A stretch of 64,000 nt of DNA from Isoetes taiwanensis (lineage: Eukaryota > Streptophyta > Lycopodiopsida > Isoetales > Isoetaceae): NCBI GenBank assembly GCA_021234155.1, contig JAJEKV010000041.1:3152829-3216828 (forward strand), read 5' to 3'. The notes below the pieces were generated by a model. It searched no databases. It saw only the letters and a list, made by a program, of their open reading frames with translations, and was not told the origin of the DNA. The position numbers and the translations under genes were made by a program. Position 1 is the stretch's first letter, and each line of letters opens with the position of its first letter. Shown one piece after another: positions 1-10,422 of this stretch.

Positions 1-1661
1 GGTTGATAGAAGCAGTGCAAATGGTGGAGCAAGGGATCGAAAAGTGGGGGTTAGGTTCGAGGATTACCGGTTGACTTCTTAATTTTTGGTTGACTCTTTT
101 GCATGCCGAGAAAAAAACTCGTAGAAGGAACATAGTTCGTATATATATTATAAATTGTGATGTATATATATACGGTTGAACAAAATTTTCTAGTTATACT
201 TCAAATAGTTTTCGAACCCTAGCTGCAGCCAGGAGCATGAATTTAAATCCAGAGGACGATCAGATTTTCCAATTGTAAAAATGAACATAATACAGTGCCA
301 CGTGGACGCATTGATCGTCTGGGGCTAATTGAACAGTTAGGTTGACAGAACTTTAAGGGGCCGGTGCATTCAAACTTCTCGTTTTATGACAAACCCAGAG
401 GGACCTTGAAGCAGTATGTATTTACTAATCCTTTCAAGTAACAAACAATTACAATAAAACTTGAAGTTTCAAAATGATTTCTGAAACAAGTAGGTAAACT
501 GGTTGGCTAATAATTTACCTAAAGGATCCTTGTTCTTTTGTTTTGAACAGACCGTCGCTGAGCTTTACATGATTGATGCGTATGAATGATTGCATACTGC
601 ACATAAGAGGTATGTATGGCATTTAGAAATAGAAGCGTCTAATTGGTTCCAAAATTGAGCTCAAAGAGCTTATTAAAATATGTGGATATGCAGAATATAT
701 ACAGTCCTTTACAAAATTGATGGGGGCAAATATTCTATATTAAGCGTTCCTTCGATGTCCATATGCTCCAACCCAAGGGTTGCTTTGCAGCTCTTTTAGA
801 GCCATTAGTTAGACTTCAATAATTTTGCAACCATAATAAAGTGTTCATGTTAAGCCTAATATCATACTTGTCAAGAACAATTAAAACTTAAAGAAAAGTT
901 GACAGAACAAGTTAAGATTAGGAAAAGGTTTATGTAATATTATTTTGAACGTATGTGAGTACCATTATCCATGACGAGTCAGATGTATTATGCATCCCTT
1001 CTTTTCCATCGTCTAATAGGGAGCCTATATCGAAGATGTATCATTGAGAAGAGAACGTGGCTTATAGTGGTGTCTTCAAGTTACATTCCACTTCATAATA
1101 TTTATTTGTACACTCATCTTCTTGCTTATAAGTCTGAGTTAAAAAAAACTTATGCAACTTATAAGGTCTTCCCGTGTTGCATTCTCCACCATTTTGCTAG
1201 AGGAATTAGCCAGCCACTACATATTGAAATCCCAACCAGTTGGGAACTGTCAGTAACCAAGCCTCGGTTCCGCCAAAGTTGCTCGAACATGCCATTTATG
1301 AACTTGCATGTTCACATAATCAGTCAGACATCCTAAACATTGGGTGAAATTTGTATCTGGTGAATAAGTTTTAAGAATTCCATTGAAATTTGTTCATGAT
1401 GTTGTTACGCCCAGATTGTGGTGCTAGAGCAAGTTCAAACGAATCTGCTGCTTTACAGCGCAGTGAAGTCATGGATTGTACTTTGCTTCTTTTGAACATT
1501 AGAAATTACAGTCAATGGAACAAGTCCGTGAAGGTTAGGGAGCTATTAAAGGGTAGAAAAGAAATCAAAGTGTTTGATTACATAACATCATGCCATTAGA
1601 TGTCAAACAGATGGTGTTGTGCATCCACAGGTTGTTCAAGTTGTAGAAATGTCTGGGCTAG
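1..1661. other. AT-rich spacer, nothing recognised
   Basis: I see no supported gene here. Short open frames exist (for example 971-1336 and 1390-1599, +), but their translations show no domain, no repeated family and no splice context. A run of alternating TA lies at about 141-170. Confidence 0.5.
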
Positions 1662-1769
1662 CCTTCCTTATTCGCCCCCCCTGCTAATGTGGCATCATAT
1701 CTGACCGTTGATGCTTGAATTGGAGGGCCAGACTTGATGCCACGTCAGTAGGGGGCCGAATAAGGAAGG
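1662..1769. mobile_element. MITE-like palindromic element
   Basis: Two arms of about 35 bp, 1662-1697 and 1735-1769, are inverted repeats. Both outer ends read CCTTCCTTATTCG when taken inward, and both inner ends reach TGGCATCA. The arms differ at a few positions and enclose about 37 bp. A short, non-coding, near-palindromic unit like this fits a miniature inverted-repeat element. I could not see a convincing target-site duplication, so the superfamily is open. If the SAM synthetase 5' UTR intron is long, the element could lie within it. Confidence 0.6.
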
Positions 1770-2940
1770 TGTCCCAATGTCTGTAGTCCAGTTTAAAGTT
1801 GATGAGAACAATTGGTCATGAAGAAAATCTCATCATGGACTTTTGGAAGAAGGCTGAACATGTAGGCATGGACAGTGCTCTTGTAACTCTGCAGAGTAGC
1901 AATCGGTGGTGGCACAATGCAAACCACAAGAGTAGGTCCTTTTGTCATACATTCTTGTAACCTGCTGAAGGTGAGGACACCGTTTTGTGTATCTCCAGCT
2001 TTGGACCGGTGTATGCTTTGTCTTTGATGGTTTTTACGCAGCAAGGCATGTGTGTGGATACGTATTTGCAACTGGAACACTCTTTTAGGACAGTAGGTTT
2101 CTGAGATAAGTAAGAATTTTCAAGTGCGATAAAAATGTTCGGGTCTATAAAAAGAAAGGCAAAGTAGTTACTTCACAAGGTATTAAGTAAAAAGTTGACA
2201 AGCAAGTTTGCATAAGATTAATTCCTGTTTAAATTATTGGCAGCTTATTTTAAATTAGTCATTACTGAAACATGTGAGGAACAATCAGCTCTTGTGCTTT
2301 TGACAAGGCTGAATCTATGATTATGCTGATATAACAGTCTCAGGACTGCCGATGGGAAGGCAACTTTGAAATTACTGCCAAGAGTATGTGTTTCATTTTA
2401 TTCTCGATTATATCCATAGATTAAATATGGTTGAGAAAAACGAAGGGAGCATACAGCTGATTGGCCTAGCTTTGCAACTGTTGGCAGAGTTGGTTGACCA
2501 TTCTGCAACATAACTAGAAAAATGATGTCTTTCTCATTGTACCTTGATGCTTCTTCATAAGCTTTTCCCTTTTACTGCTTAGTAGGAAATAATATGCTCA
2601 ATCATTGAACTAAGAATCCAATTTATAGCAATGGCAATTTCTAGGGTTGACAGACTCGAGGCCCTAATTTAGTAGTTTTTGCAAATTCGCATTGTATGTT
2701 TAAGCTACATTTGTCAAATGAATTTCTAATGCGCATGCACAAAATCAGATGGTTTTGCCTTTGGTTGCATTTATGGTTGCGTCAAACGACTCAGATGTGC
2801 TTTGCTATTGGTAAGATCTGGAAGAGATTGTGCCCAGGCAGTAAAGAGGTAATTACCTTTACGAGTGACACTTATTCTAGAATATATGGTTAAATTGACT
2901 TCTTTCTTTTCTGCGGCTTACAATAATTGTATTAACAAGG
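1770..2940. other. Upstream region of SAM synthetase
   Basis: No supported coding sequence. It probably holds the promoter, the first non-coding exon and the 5' UTR intron of the gene at 2954, but I cannot place the transcription start or the donor site from sequence alone. Confidence 0.4.
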
Positions 2941-2953
2941 TTAGTAACCGCAG
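2941..2953 (+). promoter_or_regulatory. Probable 3' splice site abutting the SAM synthetase start
   Basis: The sequence ttagtaaccgcag runs directly into ATG at 2954. A CAG acceptor just before the start codon fits a 5' UTR intron, which is common in plant SAM synthetase genes. The polypyrimidine stretch is weak, so this remains an inference. Confidence 0.5.
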
Positions 2954-4138
2954 ATGGACACATTTCTTTTCACCTCTGAGTCTGTCAATGAAGGGCACCC
3001 AGACAAGCTGTGTGATCAAATTTCTGATGCAGTATTAGATGCATGTCTGGAGCAAGATCCAGAAAGCAAGGTGGCATGTGAGACTTGCACCAAGTCAAAT
3101 ATGGTAATGCTGTTTGGTGAGATCACAACTAAGGCCAATGTTGACTATGAGAAAATTGTCCGAGATACATGCAGGGAAGTAGGTTATACATCAGAAGAAG
3201 TGGGATTAGATGCAGACAAATGCAAAATCTTGTTATACATTGATCAGCAGAGTCCAGACATCGCCCAGGGGGTCCATGGCAACTTCACCAAACCTCCTGA
3301 AGAGATTGGAGCAGGCGACCAGGGCCACATGTTTGGCTATGCAACAGATGAGACCCCAGAGTTCATGCCTTTGAGTCATGTTCTGGCTACAAAATTAGGC
3401 ATGAGGCTTTCTCAATGCAGAAAAGATGGAACCCTAGCATGGGCACGTCCAGATGCCAAAACCCAGGTGACAGTTGAGTACAGAAGGCATAAAGGAGCTT
3501 TAGTACCCATACGTGTGCATACAGTTCTCATCTCCACACAACATGATGAAGATGTTACTCAGGAGCAAATTTTTGCAGATATAAAAGAACATGTTGTTTC
3601 CAAAGTTATTCCTGACCAGTATATGGATGAGAAGACCATTATTTTGGTTAATCCTCTGGGCAGATTTGTGATAGGAGGCCCGCGTGGTGATGCAGGGCTG
3701 ACTGGAAGGAAAATAATTGTGGACACATATGGCGGATGGGGAGCCCATGGTGGTGGTGCATTTTCAGGCAAAGACCCTAGTAAAGTGGATCGCAGTGGTG
3801 CATATATTGCAAGACAAGCAGCAAAAAGCGTTGTGGCTTCTGGATTGGCAGAGAGGTGTCTTGTTCAAGTCTCATATGCCATAGGTAGGGCTGAACCATT
3901 ATCAGTATTTGTTGACACATATGGGACAGGAAAAATTCCAGATAGTCATATCTTGAACTTGGTTCTTGCCAGCTTTGATTTCAGACCTGGACTTGTGGCT
4001 CAGAGTTTGGATCTAAAGCGTGGTGGAAATGGAAGATATAAGAAGACTGCCACATTTGGGCACTTTGGAAGGGCTGATCCTGATTTTACATGGGAGTGTG
4101 TCAAGCATCTGAAGGTGGAACACGTGTTGGAAAGTTAA
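2954..4138 (+). CDS. SAMS: S-adenosylmethionine synthetase
   Basis: Makes S-adenosylmethionine from methionine and ATP, the main methyl donor and the precursor of ethylene and polyamines; cytosolic or nuclear in plants. The ORF encodes 394 residues without interruption, the usual length of about 390-396. The N-terminal block with [17 protein letters not shown] is near residue 15, the first family signature [15 protein letters not shown] near residue 115, and the glycine-rich second signature [19 protein letters not shown] near residue 270. The C-terminal [10 protein letters not shown] is in place. The lack of CDS introns is normal for plant members and is not evidence of a retrocopy. Some positions differ from the usual plant sequence ([19 protein letters not shown]), but no key residue is visibly lost. 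An A-rich stretch follows at about 4168. Confidence 0.95.
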   Translation: MDTFLFTSESVNEGHPDKLCDQISDAVLDACLEQDPESKVACETCTKSNMVMLFGEITTKANVDYEKIVRDTCREVGYTSEEVGLDADKCKILLYIDQQSPDIAQGVHGNFTKPPEEIGAGDQGHMFGYATDETPEFMPLSHVLATKLGMRLSQCRKDGTLAWARPDAKTQVTVEYRRHKGALVPIRVHTVLISTQHDEDVTQEQIFADIKEHVVSKVIPDQYMDEKTIILVNPLGRFVIGGPRGDAGLTGRKIIVDTYGGWGAHGGGAFSGKDPSKVDRSGAYIARQAAKSVVASGLAERCLVQVSYAIGRAEPLSVFVDTYGTGKIPDSHILNLVLASFDFRPGLVAQSLDLKRGGNGRYKKTATFGHFGRADPDFTWECVKHLKVEHVLES

Positions 4139-4339
4139 AGTTCTTATTGAAATTTTCTATATATAAAAACAAAAAAAAAATGCCTCTATCCATTGCTTAA
4201 AGATACTAAGTGTTGAATGCTGAGGAAAAGACTTCATTGAAATTGAAACGTCAATTTCCTTCTAATGTTAACACGCGCGTTATCATTTCCCTACATTAAC
4301 ATTCACATAGCTCTACCGCCCAAGTTTTTTTTTTGTTTT

Positions 4340-5216
4340 TTAAGTTTCCTTTATAATTTAATTTAATTTAATTTATTGATCAAGCCATCTTAGGCCCCTC
4401 GGCCTCTATGGCAAACAGGCCTCAATGGCAAACAAACAGGTACATACAATAATACAATCATGGAATATATATAAGCACTCAATTCGAAGCACCTGAAATA
4501 TCAAAATCTTCCATGAGGTTAAACAAGCTTATGATATCTGTACGCTCCATCCAAACATCCCTAAGATATGTACTCAAATTATGGGCTGGCATCTCTAATA
4601 GTTAGAGTCTGACCATGTATACCATATCTAACTCTGATGTTCTCGTATGCTGAACATTCCAAAAAAAACACGTTTCTCTGTTTCAATTTCAAGGTCTAGA
4701 CATCTTAAACAAAATCTCTCCTTACGGTGTACCATTCCATCTACCTGTTTCAATGTGTAAGTGGTGTGATGATAACCGCAATTGAGAAATCAATATATGG
4801 TTCTTTCTACTGATATTGGAAAGCAGATAATCCTGTTTTTCATATGTGTCCAAATTATTGATGTTATCAAGATAAAACCATTTCTTAACATCCTTGTCAG
4901 GTTCGAGCCTCCACATTTCCTTTACCACATAGGCTTTAACCTCCACATAAACTTCCTTATATTTATGTGACGTTGGCCAGTTGTCTTGTCCAAGCCATTT
5001 AGCACACCATTTTTTCACTTCACAATACCAACCTTTTTCCTTGGATTGTTCAAGGGCTAGGCGAGAAAATCTTTCCTCATCCATTGCCATAACCCTGTTA
5101 ACGTACGCTATCGTTCTGCACAATGCTTCAGCCTCTAAATGTAGTCCAACAAGGACTACAAAAGGCTGCGGGATATCCGTCCATTCCATGAATTGAGAGA
5201 GGAGGTAACCACACAA
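4340..5216 (-). mobile_element. LINE 3'-end fragment with (AAATT)n tail
   Basis: Read on the minus strand, an open frame of 164 residues ends with QLRLSSHHLHIETGRW. This matches the conserved region near the end of LINE ORF2 that precedes a cysteine motif. Past a disruption at about 4725, other frames keep FCLRCLD-like and ECSAYENIR-like stretches. The 3' end is a tandem AAATT run at about 4351-4376, typical of LINE tails. The same IETGRW block occurs in the LINE at 18.6-21.1 kb, so the two are probably related. The 5' part of the LINE is absent. Confidence 0.7.
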
Positions 5217-5593
5217 CTAAATCTGTACAATATTTGCATCAAAGACTAGAAAGCCACATGTCTCATATCTCCTGACTTTATATCTCCTGACTTTGATCAT
5301 CGTTCCCAATACAAGCTACCTCTCTTCGCAGCTTGCCTCTTAATGAAGGAAGTATATTGGAAGTCGATGACTAGTGGTGAAAAGACCTTTGCACAACCAC
5401 GCTTCTATATTATCCATAATACCCAAGATTTACACAAATGAAATGCAGTCTTTTTGTTCCGGAACCAATTTTGGGTGTTTTTTTACTAGTGGTGTACAAA
5501 AAAACGAAATTCAAGCACTAAATCAGCACCTTCATAGGTAACATGTGTGATCAGGGCTTCACATTACCAATATACTCATTATGTTATACATAA
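5217..5593. other. Spacer between two LINE remnants
   Basis: No gene recognised. It contains a short direct repeat at about 5263-5292 (tctcatatctcctgactt, then tatatctcctgactt). Confidence 0.4.
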
Positions 5594-6640
5594 CTAAAGA
5601 ACATCCCAGTACTTTTTGAAGGGCAATGAAGGGCAAGGGAAGGGCAATGAAGGGTAGCTTGAAGGGCAATCAACACTAAACCAGCACCCTATGTCCTGGA
5701 CTGCTTTATTGTACACCACCAATAAAAAAAAACCCTTATATGGATATGTCCCCATACTTTGCGTAAATGAAGACATTCAAACAAATAATGCTCCAAAGAT
5801 TCTGCATTGTTCGTGCATTTGGACAAATAGGGTTGATTTCTGCCCTAAATTTGTTAAGAATAACATTAACTCTGAGTGCCTTATGCTGCCAGAGATATTG
5901 ACTCCTACTAGAATACCGAGTAGCTTAGAAGAACCACCTAGAGGAACTACCTTCTATGGAAATCCAAAGAGATGACTAGGTAATGTGCCATCCAATGGCA
6001 AGAAAGCTGTGAGCACTTATCCCAGTTCAAAACATAGCATGATGCTATAGAAAAAACTTCTAGGAGATTCATAGTGGTCACCAAATTGCCATATAATACC
6101 TTAAGAATAGAATAGAATAGAATAGAAAGGCTTTGTGGGCATATTGACTACAAATGACCTGCAAGCCATCAAGTAATTGAAGACCTATGACAACCTTCTC
6201 GTTTAATGCTACAAGAAGAAATTGAGAGGACTCAATTACTATGTAAAAAAGAAAGGGTGCCAGTGGGCATTCCTGCCTACTAATGCCTCTCTCAATTGTA
6301 AAAATTGTACATGTCTTACCAAAGCGCATTATAGCGGCATAGGAGGAAATTAACAGTTTCATGAACAACTTAGTAAAAGCCTCCCCACATCATCCAAAAG
6401 CAAGAAGAGCTTTCTCCAGGAAGGACCAGCTAACAAAATTATATGCTCAAATAGAATATGCCTTGGTTCGTCTTTCTTCCCAATACAACCTTCAAAAACT
6501 GTTTAACTTCTTATTCAATGCCTTGGTCCTCAAAAAGTTTGTGTATGCATCACATACGTATGATTTCACCCAATTCCAATTAACTTGGAAGAATCCAATG
6601 GCACACAATTTAATCCTGGGCATTTATTTCTTGGCATAAC
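5594..6640 (-). pseudogene. L1-like LINE reverse transcriptase remnant
   Basis: On the minus strand, 6368-6078 encodes FTIERGISRQECPLAPFLF followed by a degraded stretch around QVICSQYA. This is the pattern of RT motifs B (RQGCPLAPYLF) and C (QYADD) in plant L1 elements, with the catalytic DD lost or out of frame. Neighbouring minus-strand frames on both sides keep LINE-like fragments such as GIPIEGSSSR. Frameshifts and stops are frequent, so it is dead. A short AATAG repeat lies at about 6108-6126. The outer limits are approximate. Confidence 0.6.
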
Positions 6641-7529
6641 AAAGATTGGCCTCTCCAACTCCTGTGATGATAAGGGCCACCACTTTGGGATGACGTCACC
6701 TTCATTTGCAATTTTGCAAGCACAAAATGTTCAAAAAGCTCCCCATTCTTGAAATCTTTTCTCTTGATTCCTTTAATTCTGGACGAGAGGCACGTCAAGT
6801 GTTTTAAGTTTGTGTGCTGATGAAGGCCTTCGGGCCAAGTCCAAGGTCCTTGAATTGGGTGTAATCTCCTGTTAACATTTTGTTTCCATTGCCGGGACCT
6901 TGGACGTTTCAGCATAAAGTGCAATATGCAGTGCAGGGACAATTAAATTTAGCACCACATTACAGAAATTAAATTTAAGATTTATCGGATGCTTGTAATG
7001 TTTTCAGAGACTATAAAATGAGAGATTTGAAGAAAGTTTATAGCATAATCTTGTGGACAGGAAACAAATAACTGCAAGATTTGGAAACATTCAAAGCATA
7101 TTCTAATGCACATGTAGAAAATAACTAACAAACAGATGGCACAAAAGATCTAAGATATGCAAAATAAAACTCTTGGTTTTCAATTCAAGAAAAAAGTAAT
7201 TATTACGAAGTATTACATTGAACAGAATTTAGGTGGTGTCAATGTGGACTAAAGCATGAACGTCACATTTGCTCCTTCCTTTTGCAAGCCCGACGAGTGC
7301 CTTCATCTTCCTCGATGGCGCTTTGATGCTCTGTGGTGGCGCTATGGATTTGAAGGTTAAATTCGAGGCGCTGCATCATGCTAAGCTAGATCTTAGGTTT
7401 TTTATAAAAAGGGGAATTTGTTTATAGCTCCGTGTTTCCTTGATTTCTTATCTGGTTATGGTGCTAGGACAAGTTCTGATGTTTTTCTAACCTTAGGAAG
7501 ATAAGATCTGGCATTTTTGCCACCAAGTT
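6641..7529. other. Intergenic stretch, nothing recognised
   Basis: A 110-residue open frame exists at 6610-6942 (-), but it matches no family I know. The sequence from about 6960 to 7240 is AT-rich and non-coding. Confidence 0.4.
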
Positions 7530-7637
7530 TTGGTAAGTCTTGCTAAATGTTGTTATTTTGGAAAATGTTGCTCAATGTTACTAATTTGCTCATTTTGTTA
7601 TGTATCAGATACTGGATCTTTGTTTTTGGGAGGTGCG

Positions 7638-8540
7638 ATGGCAAACAGACATAGATTGCTTTGGTTTTTAGTTCTTTGTGTGATTCTGTGTTATGGTAAG
7701 TTGAAGTGTTTAGGCATGGATTCGGCTCCTAGTCTCGAGCTGGACATTCTTAAAGATATTGACATTCCTAGTTATGAAAGATATCAACAATCTTTTCAAG
7801 TTTCTGAAGTTGATAATACAAAAGGAGTTGTTTCTTTGGACAGAGAGCAGGTTATGGATATATAGAGTTATAATGACGTGCCTTCTTCTGTAAACTTTAA
7901 TCCTTTGTCAAGTAATGTTGCAAAGAAAGGTAAAGTGATCAAGAATGTGTATCTTCTTAAAGAAGACACTCTAAAGAAGGTACATTATGTTTTTACAATT
8001 TGTTTTCTATTGTTTATTGTCTTAAGCTTCTGCATGTTTTGTTCTTGCAGAGATCATGAAGATTCTGCATTCTGTTGTAGGAGATACGAAGGGAAAGAAA
8101 CAAAAGGAAGCAGATTTTAGTCAGTTTATAGTAATGAGTCTTGTAACAGAGGACTAGGTGATTTTGAGTCAGAAATTGTGTCCAAGTTTGGGGAGGATGT
8201 CATAGCTAAATATATGGAAGATATAACTGCATCTGGAATGCTTGAGGCAGTTCCTGTACCATCAAATCCTATTGTCCTCTCGAATGGTGCTCGAGTTTCT
8301 TTTGTTGAGCTTGATGAAGAGCTCAAAAAGGAAGTAGAAGCCAGTGGTATTTCTAAGTCTGCTGCCAAACTGTTATGGGCCAGAAAATGTTTCGATTTGT
8401 GGAGGGAGTTTATGGGATTTTCTTTGGAGAAGAAGATTGAGGATCTGGAGCTTAGATTTTGCTCATTTGTGGCAGCCTTTAATGTTGCAAGTTACAAAGA
8501 ACAACATCAAATTCTATCTGCTAGAATCATCAGTAGTTAG
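7638..8540 (+). pseudogene. Unrecognised broken multi-exon gene
   Basis: From ATG 7638 the frame opens with a basic residue pair and a hydrophobic run (LLWFLVLCVILCYG), which looks like a signal peptide or anchor. The frame meets a stop at 7863-7865, then continues in the same frame to EDTLKK at about 7977, where a plausible GT donor (gtacat) lies. A ttgcag acceptor is at about 8045-8050. Coding character resumes and runs to 8540, with a charged helical stretch including KFGEDVIAKYMEDITASGML and KLLWARKCFDLWREFMGFSL. I do not recognise the family. It could be a decayed host gene or part of an element; the stops favour a pseudogene. Confidence 0.35.
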
Positions 8541-9435
8541 TTAATTCTGTAGTTGATTTTATAGTTAGTTCATTCTATAGTTAGTTAATTAATTCTAGTA
8601 TTAACTCTGTAGTTCATTCTGTATTTGTATACATATTACAGGATTTGTTTTTAAGCTTAGTCCAATCATACGAAGACGCCCATGTTTTTTATATCAAAGT
8701 ATATCCGATATTTGGGCGAGCCCGCCTAGCCTGCATTACGTCTATGAGGAGATCTAGGAGGACTCCAAGTGTGCGTCAGAAGCGCAAAAAGATAGATGAG
8801 ATAGTGTATACGGATGGAGAAGACATTGTTAGGGGATGTGGACCACTAGATTCACCATGGTAAAGGTTTGCAAAGGAGATTTCTATATTACTGTGTTGCT
8901 AGATTTGCTATTCGTGGAATGAGCGAACTTCTAAGCTAGTTGTGTCAGATTTCAATGTTGGTATGGAGCAGAATATCTTTAGTACAATGAAAGGTTGAGC
9001 AAGAAGTATAACGTCGACATGAGTCATTATCAGGAATAATAGTTACAAATGCCTTTGAAATGTCACCAAGCAGATGTCTTACTGACTTTTAGACAGCTTG
9101 ACAAGCATTTGGCTGAGCCAAAAACTGATAAGGTTGGGAGAAAGCTTTCTAAATATGTTTTCATTATAATGGGAAAAATTTTAGTAAACTAGAATTTTTT
9201 TATTGTAGACCTTATGCAGGGGTTGAATACACGTGTACAGTACCCGTGTATCATACATATGTTGTGTACACTACATGAATATTTAGAAAACATATTAACA
9301 CAGTATCATACACCAACTTCCAAACACAATATATATGATAGATAGCAAAGATTACTGGAGACCACGGTAGTATGGTCAGCCCCTTTCCTGCGAGGTCTAA
9401 GCCACGCAGCTAGGTTAGGAACCCAAAGCTCACGC
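8541..9435. other. Spacer with weak coding traces
   Basis: Tandem-like ttagttaattctatagt repeats occupy about 8536-8620. A 72-residue basic open frame (8645-8863, +) containing RRSRRTPSVRQKRKKIDE may be a further exon of the locus to its left. Nothing else is supported. Confidence 0.35.
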
Positions 9436-9912
9436 TCATCCCAACCTGTTGTATCCTACTAGGTGGGGTACCAATTCCACATGATCAATGTTACGGAAGA
9501 AGAGCAGACCATACTCTACAAACCTTTCATACTCGTTGTAGTACATGTTAATAAGGGCCCACATAAAGGGTTTAGGGGTTTCAAGAATGAACTCCGATAT
9601 GTATTGATCCAGAGAGTGTGCATAATAACCAGAACGAAGCACAACCCTCAGCTGGTCCAGCCTCTCGTCCAGATCAGGAGGGGGTTCAAGAATTCCAAGT
9701 AATGTAAGTCTCCTCCAGCATTCAGATGGATTTATTTTCATCAGTGGTTCATGACCACAAGGAAATTGCTCGAGAATAAAGTTGATCAACTGCCTTGCAA
9801 ACTCTTTGGTGGGACTGTGGCGCAACCTCCACTCCAAGAAATAGTCAAACAACTCATCTTGAGTCGGCCGCAAAGAATGCCTGGGGCATGCTTGCAGGCT
9901 TTCTGCAGTAGC
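9436..9912 (-). CDS. Uncharacterised ORF, no family recognised
   Basis: The minus-strand frame is open for at least 145 residues and extends upstream of 9873 without a clear ATG (… SLQACPRHSLRPTQDELFDYFLEW). The sequence is rich in Leu, Glu, Tyr and Phe, suggesting a globular helical protein (LRHSPTKEFARQLINFILEQ; INMYYNEYERFVEYGLLFF). It lies 3' of the DUF7869-type gene on the same strand, separated by two minisatellites, so it may be a second gene of that element. That link is inference from position only. Confidence 0.4.
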   Translation of the reverse strand, partial: ATAESLQACPRHSLRPTQDELFDYFLEWRLRHSPTKEFARQLINFILEQFPCGHEPLMKINPSECWRRLTLLGILEPPPDLDERLDQLRVVLRSGYYAHSLDQYISEFILETPKPFMWALINMYYNEYERFVEYGLLFFRNIDHVELVPHLVGYNRLG

Positions 9913-9955
9913 CCAGGGAGGACTGTGTCAGAGATTAATCATTTTCAAAAGCAAA

Positions 9956-10152
9956 CAAGGAGCAAGAAACACCGAACACGGAGCAAGGAACAAGGAGTAA
10001 GGAGCAAGGAACACGGGGCAAGAAACAAAGAGAAAGGACCACGAAGCAAGGAACAAGGAGCAAGGAGAAAGGAACATGGAACAAGGAACACGGAGCACGC
10101 AAGGAACAAGGAAGAAGGAGCAAGGAACATGGAGCACATAACGAATAAGGAG
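9956..10152. repeat. Purine-rich minisatellite (AAGGAACA / CGGAGC type)
   Basis: About 190 bp of imperfect repeats built from aaggaac, acggagc and aaggagc units, with an approximate period of 14 bp (two 7-bp halves). The plus strand is almost all purine plus C. It explains long cysteine- and leucine-rich open frames seen on the minus strand here, which are not genes. Confidence 0.85.
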
Positions 10153-10199
10153 TAGACAATGGTGAGAAGTGAAAGCAAGGTGAAAGAATTTATAGCTGC

Positions 10200-10305
10200 G
10201 GATCCAATAATGTTGAAGTTTATACCAATAATGCTGAAGTATTATACCAAGTATTATACCAATAATGCTTAAGTATTATACCAAAATGCTGAAGTATTAC
10301 ATCAA
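10200..10305. repeat. Short tandem repeat, period about 22-24 bp
   Basis: The unit accaataatgctgaagtatt recurs about four to five times with small changes and deletions, directly downstream (-) of the DUF7869-type gene. Confidence 0.75.
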
Positions 10306-10422
10306 AAATGCGAACTAAATATAGCTATTGAAGCATTACCATTATAGTCACAAGAGAAATTACATGCATGATTATCGAGAACATGACTGAGATTGAGAGC
10401 CTTTAGCTAATGCTATGTCCCC

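Noticed and set aside
2954-4138. SAM synthetase as a processed retrocopy
   Set aside because: Plant family members usually lack CDS introns, the frame is intact, and an acceptor site stands before the ATG. No poly(A) tail with target duplication was seen; the A run at 4168 is short.
9928-10178. Three Cys/Leu/Pro-rich minus-strand ORFs
   Set aside because: They are translations of the purine-rich minisatellite in three frames.
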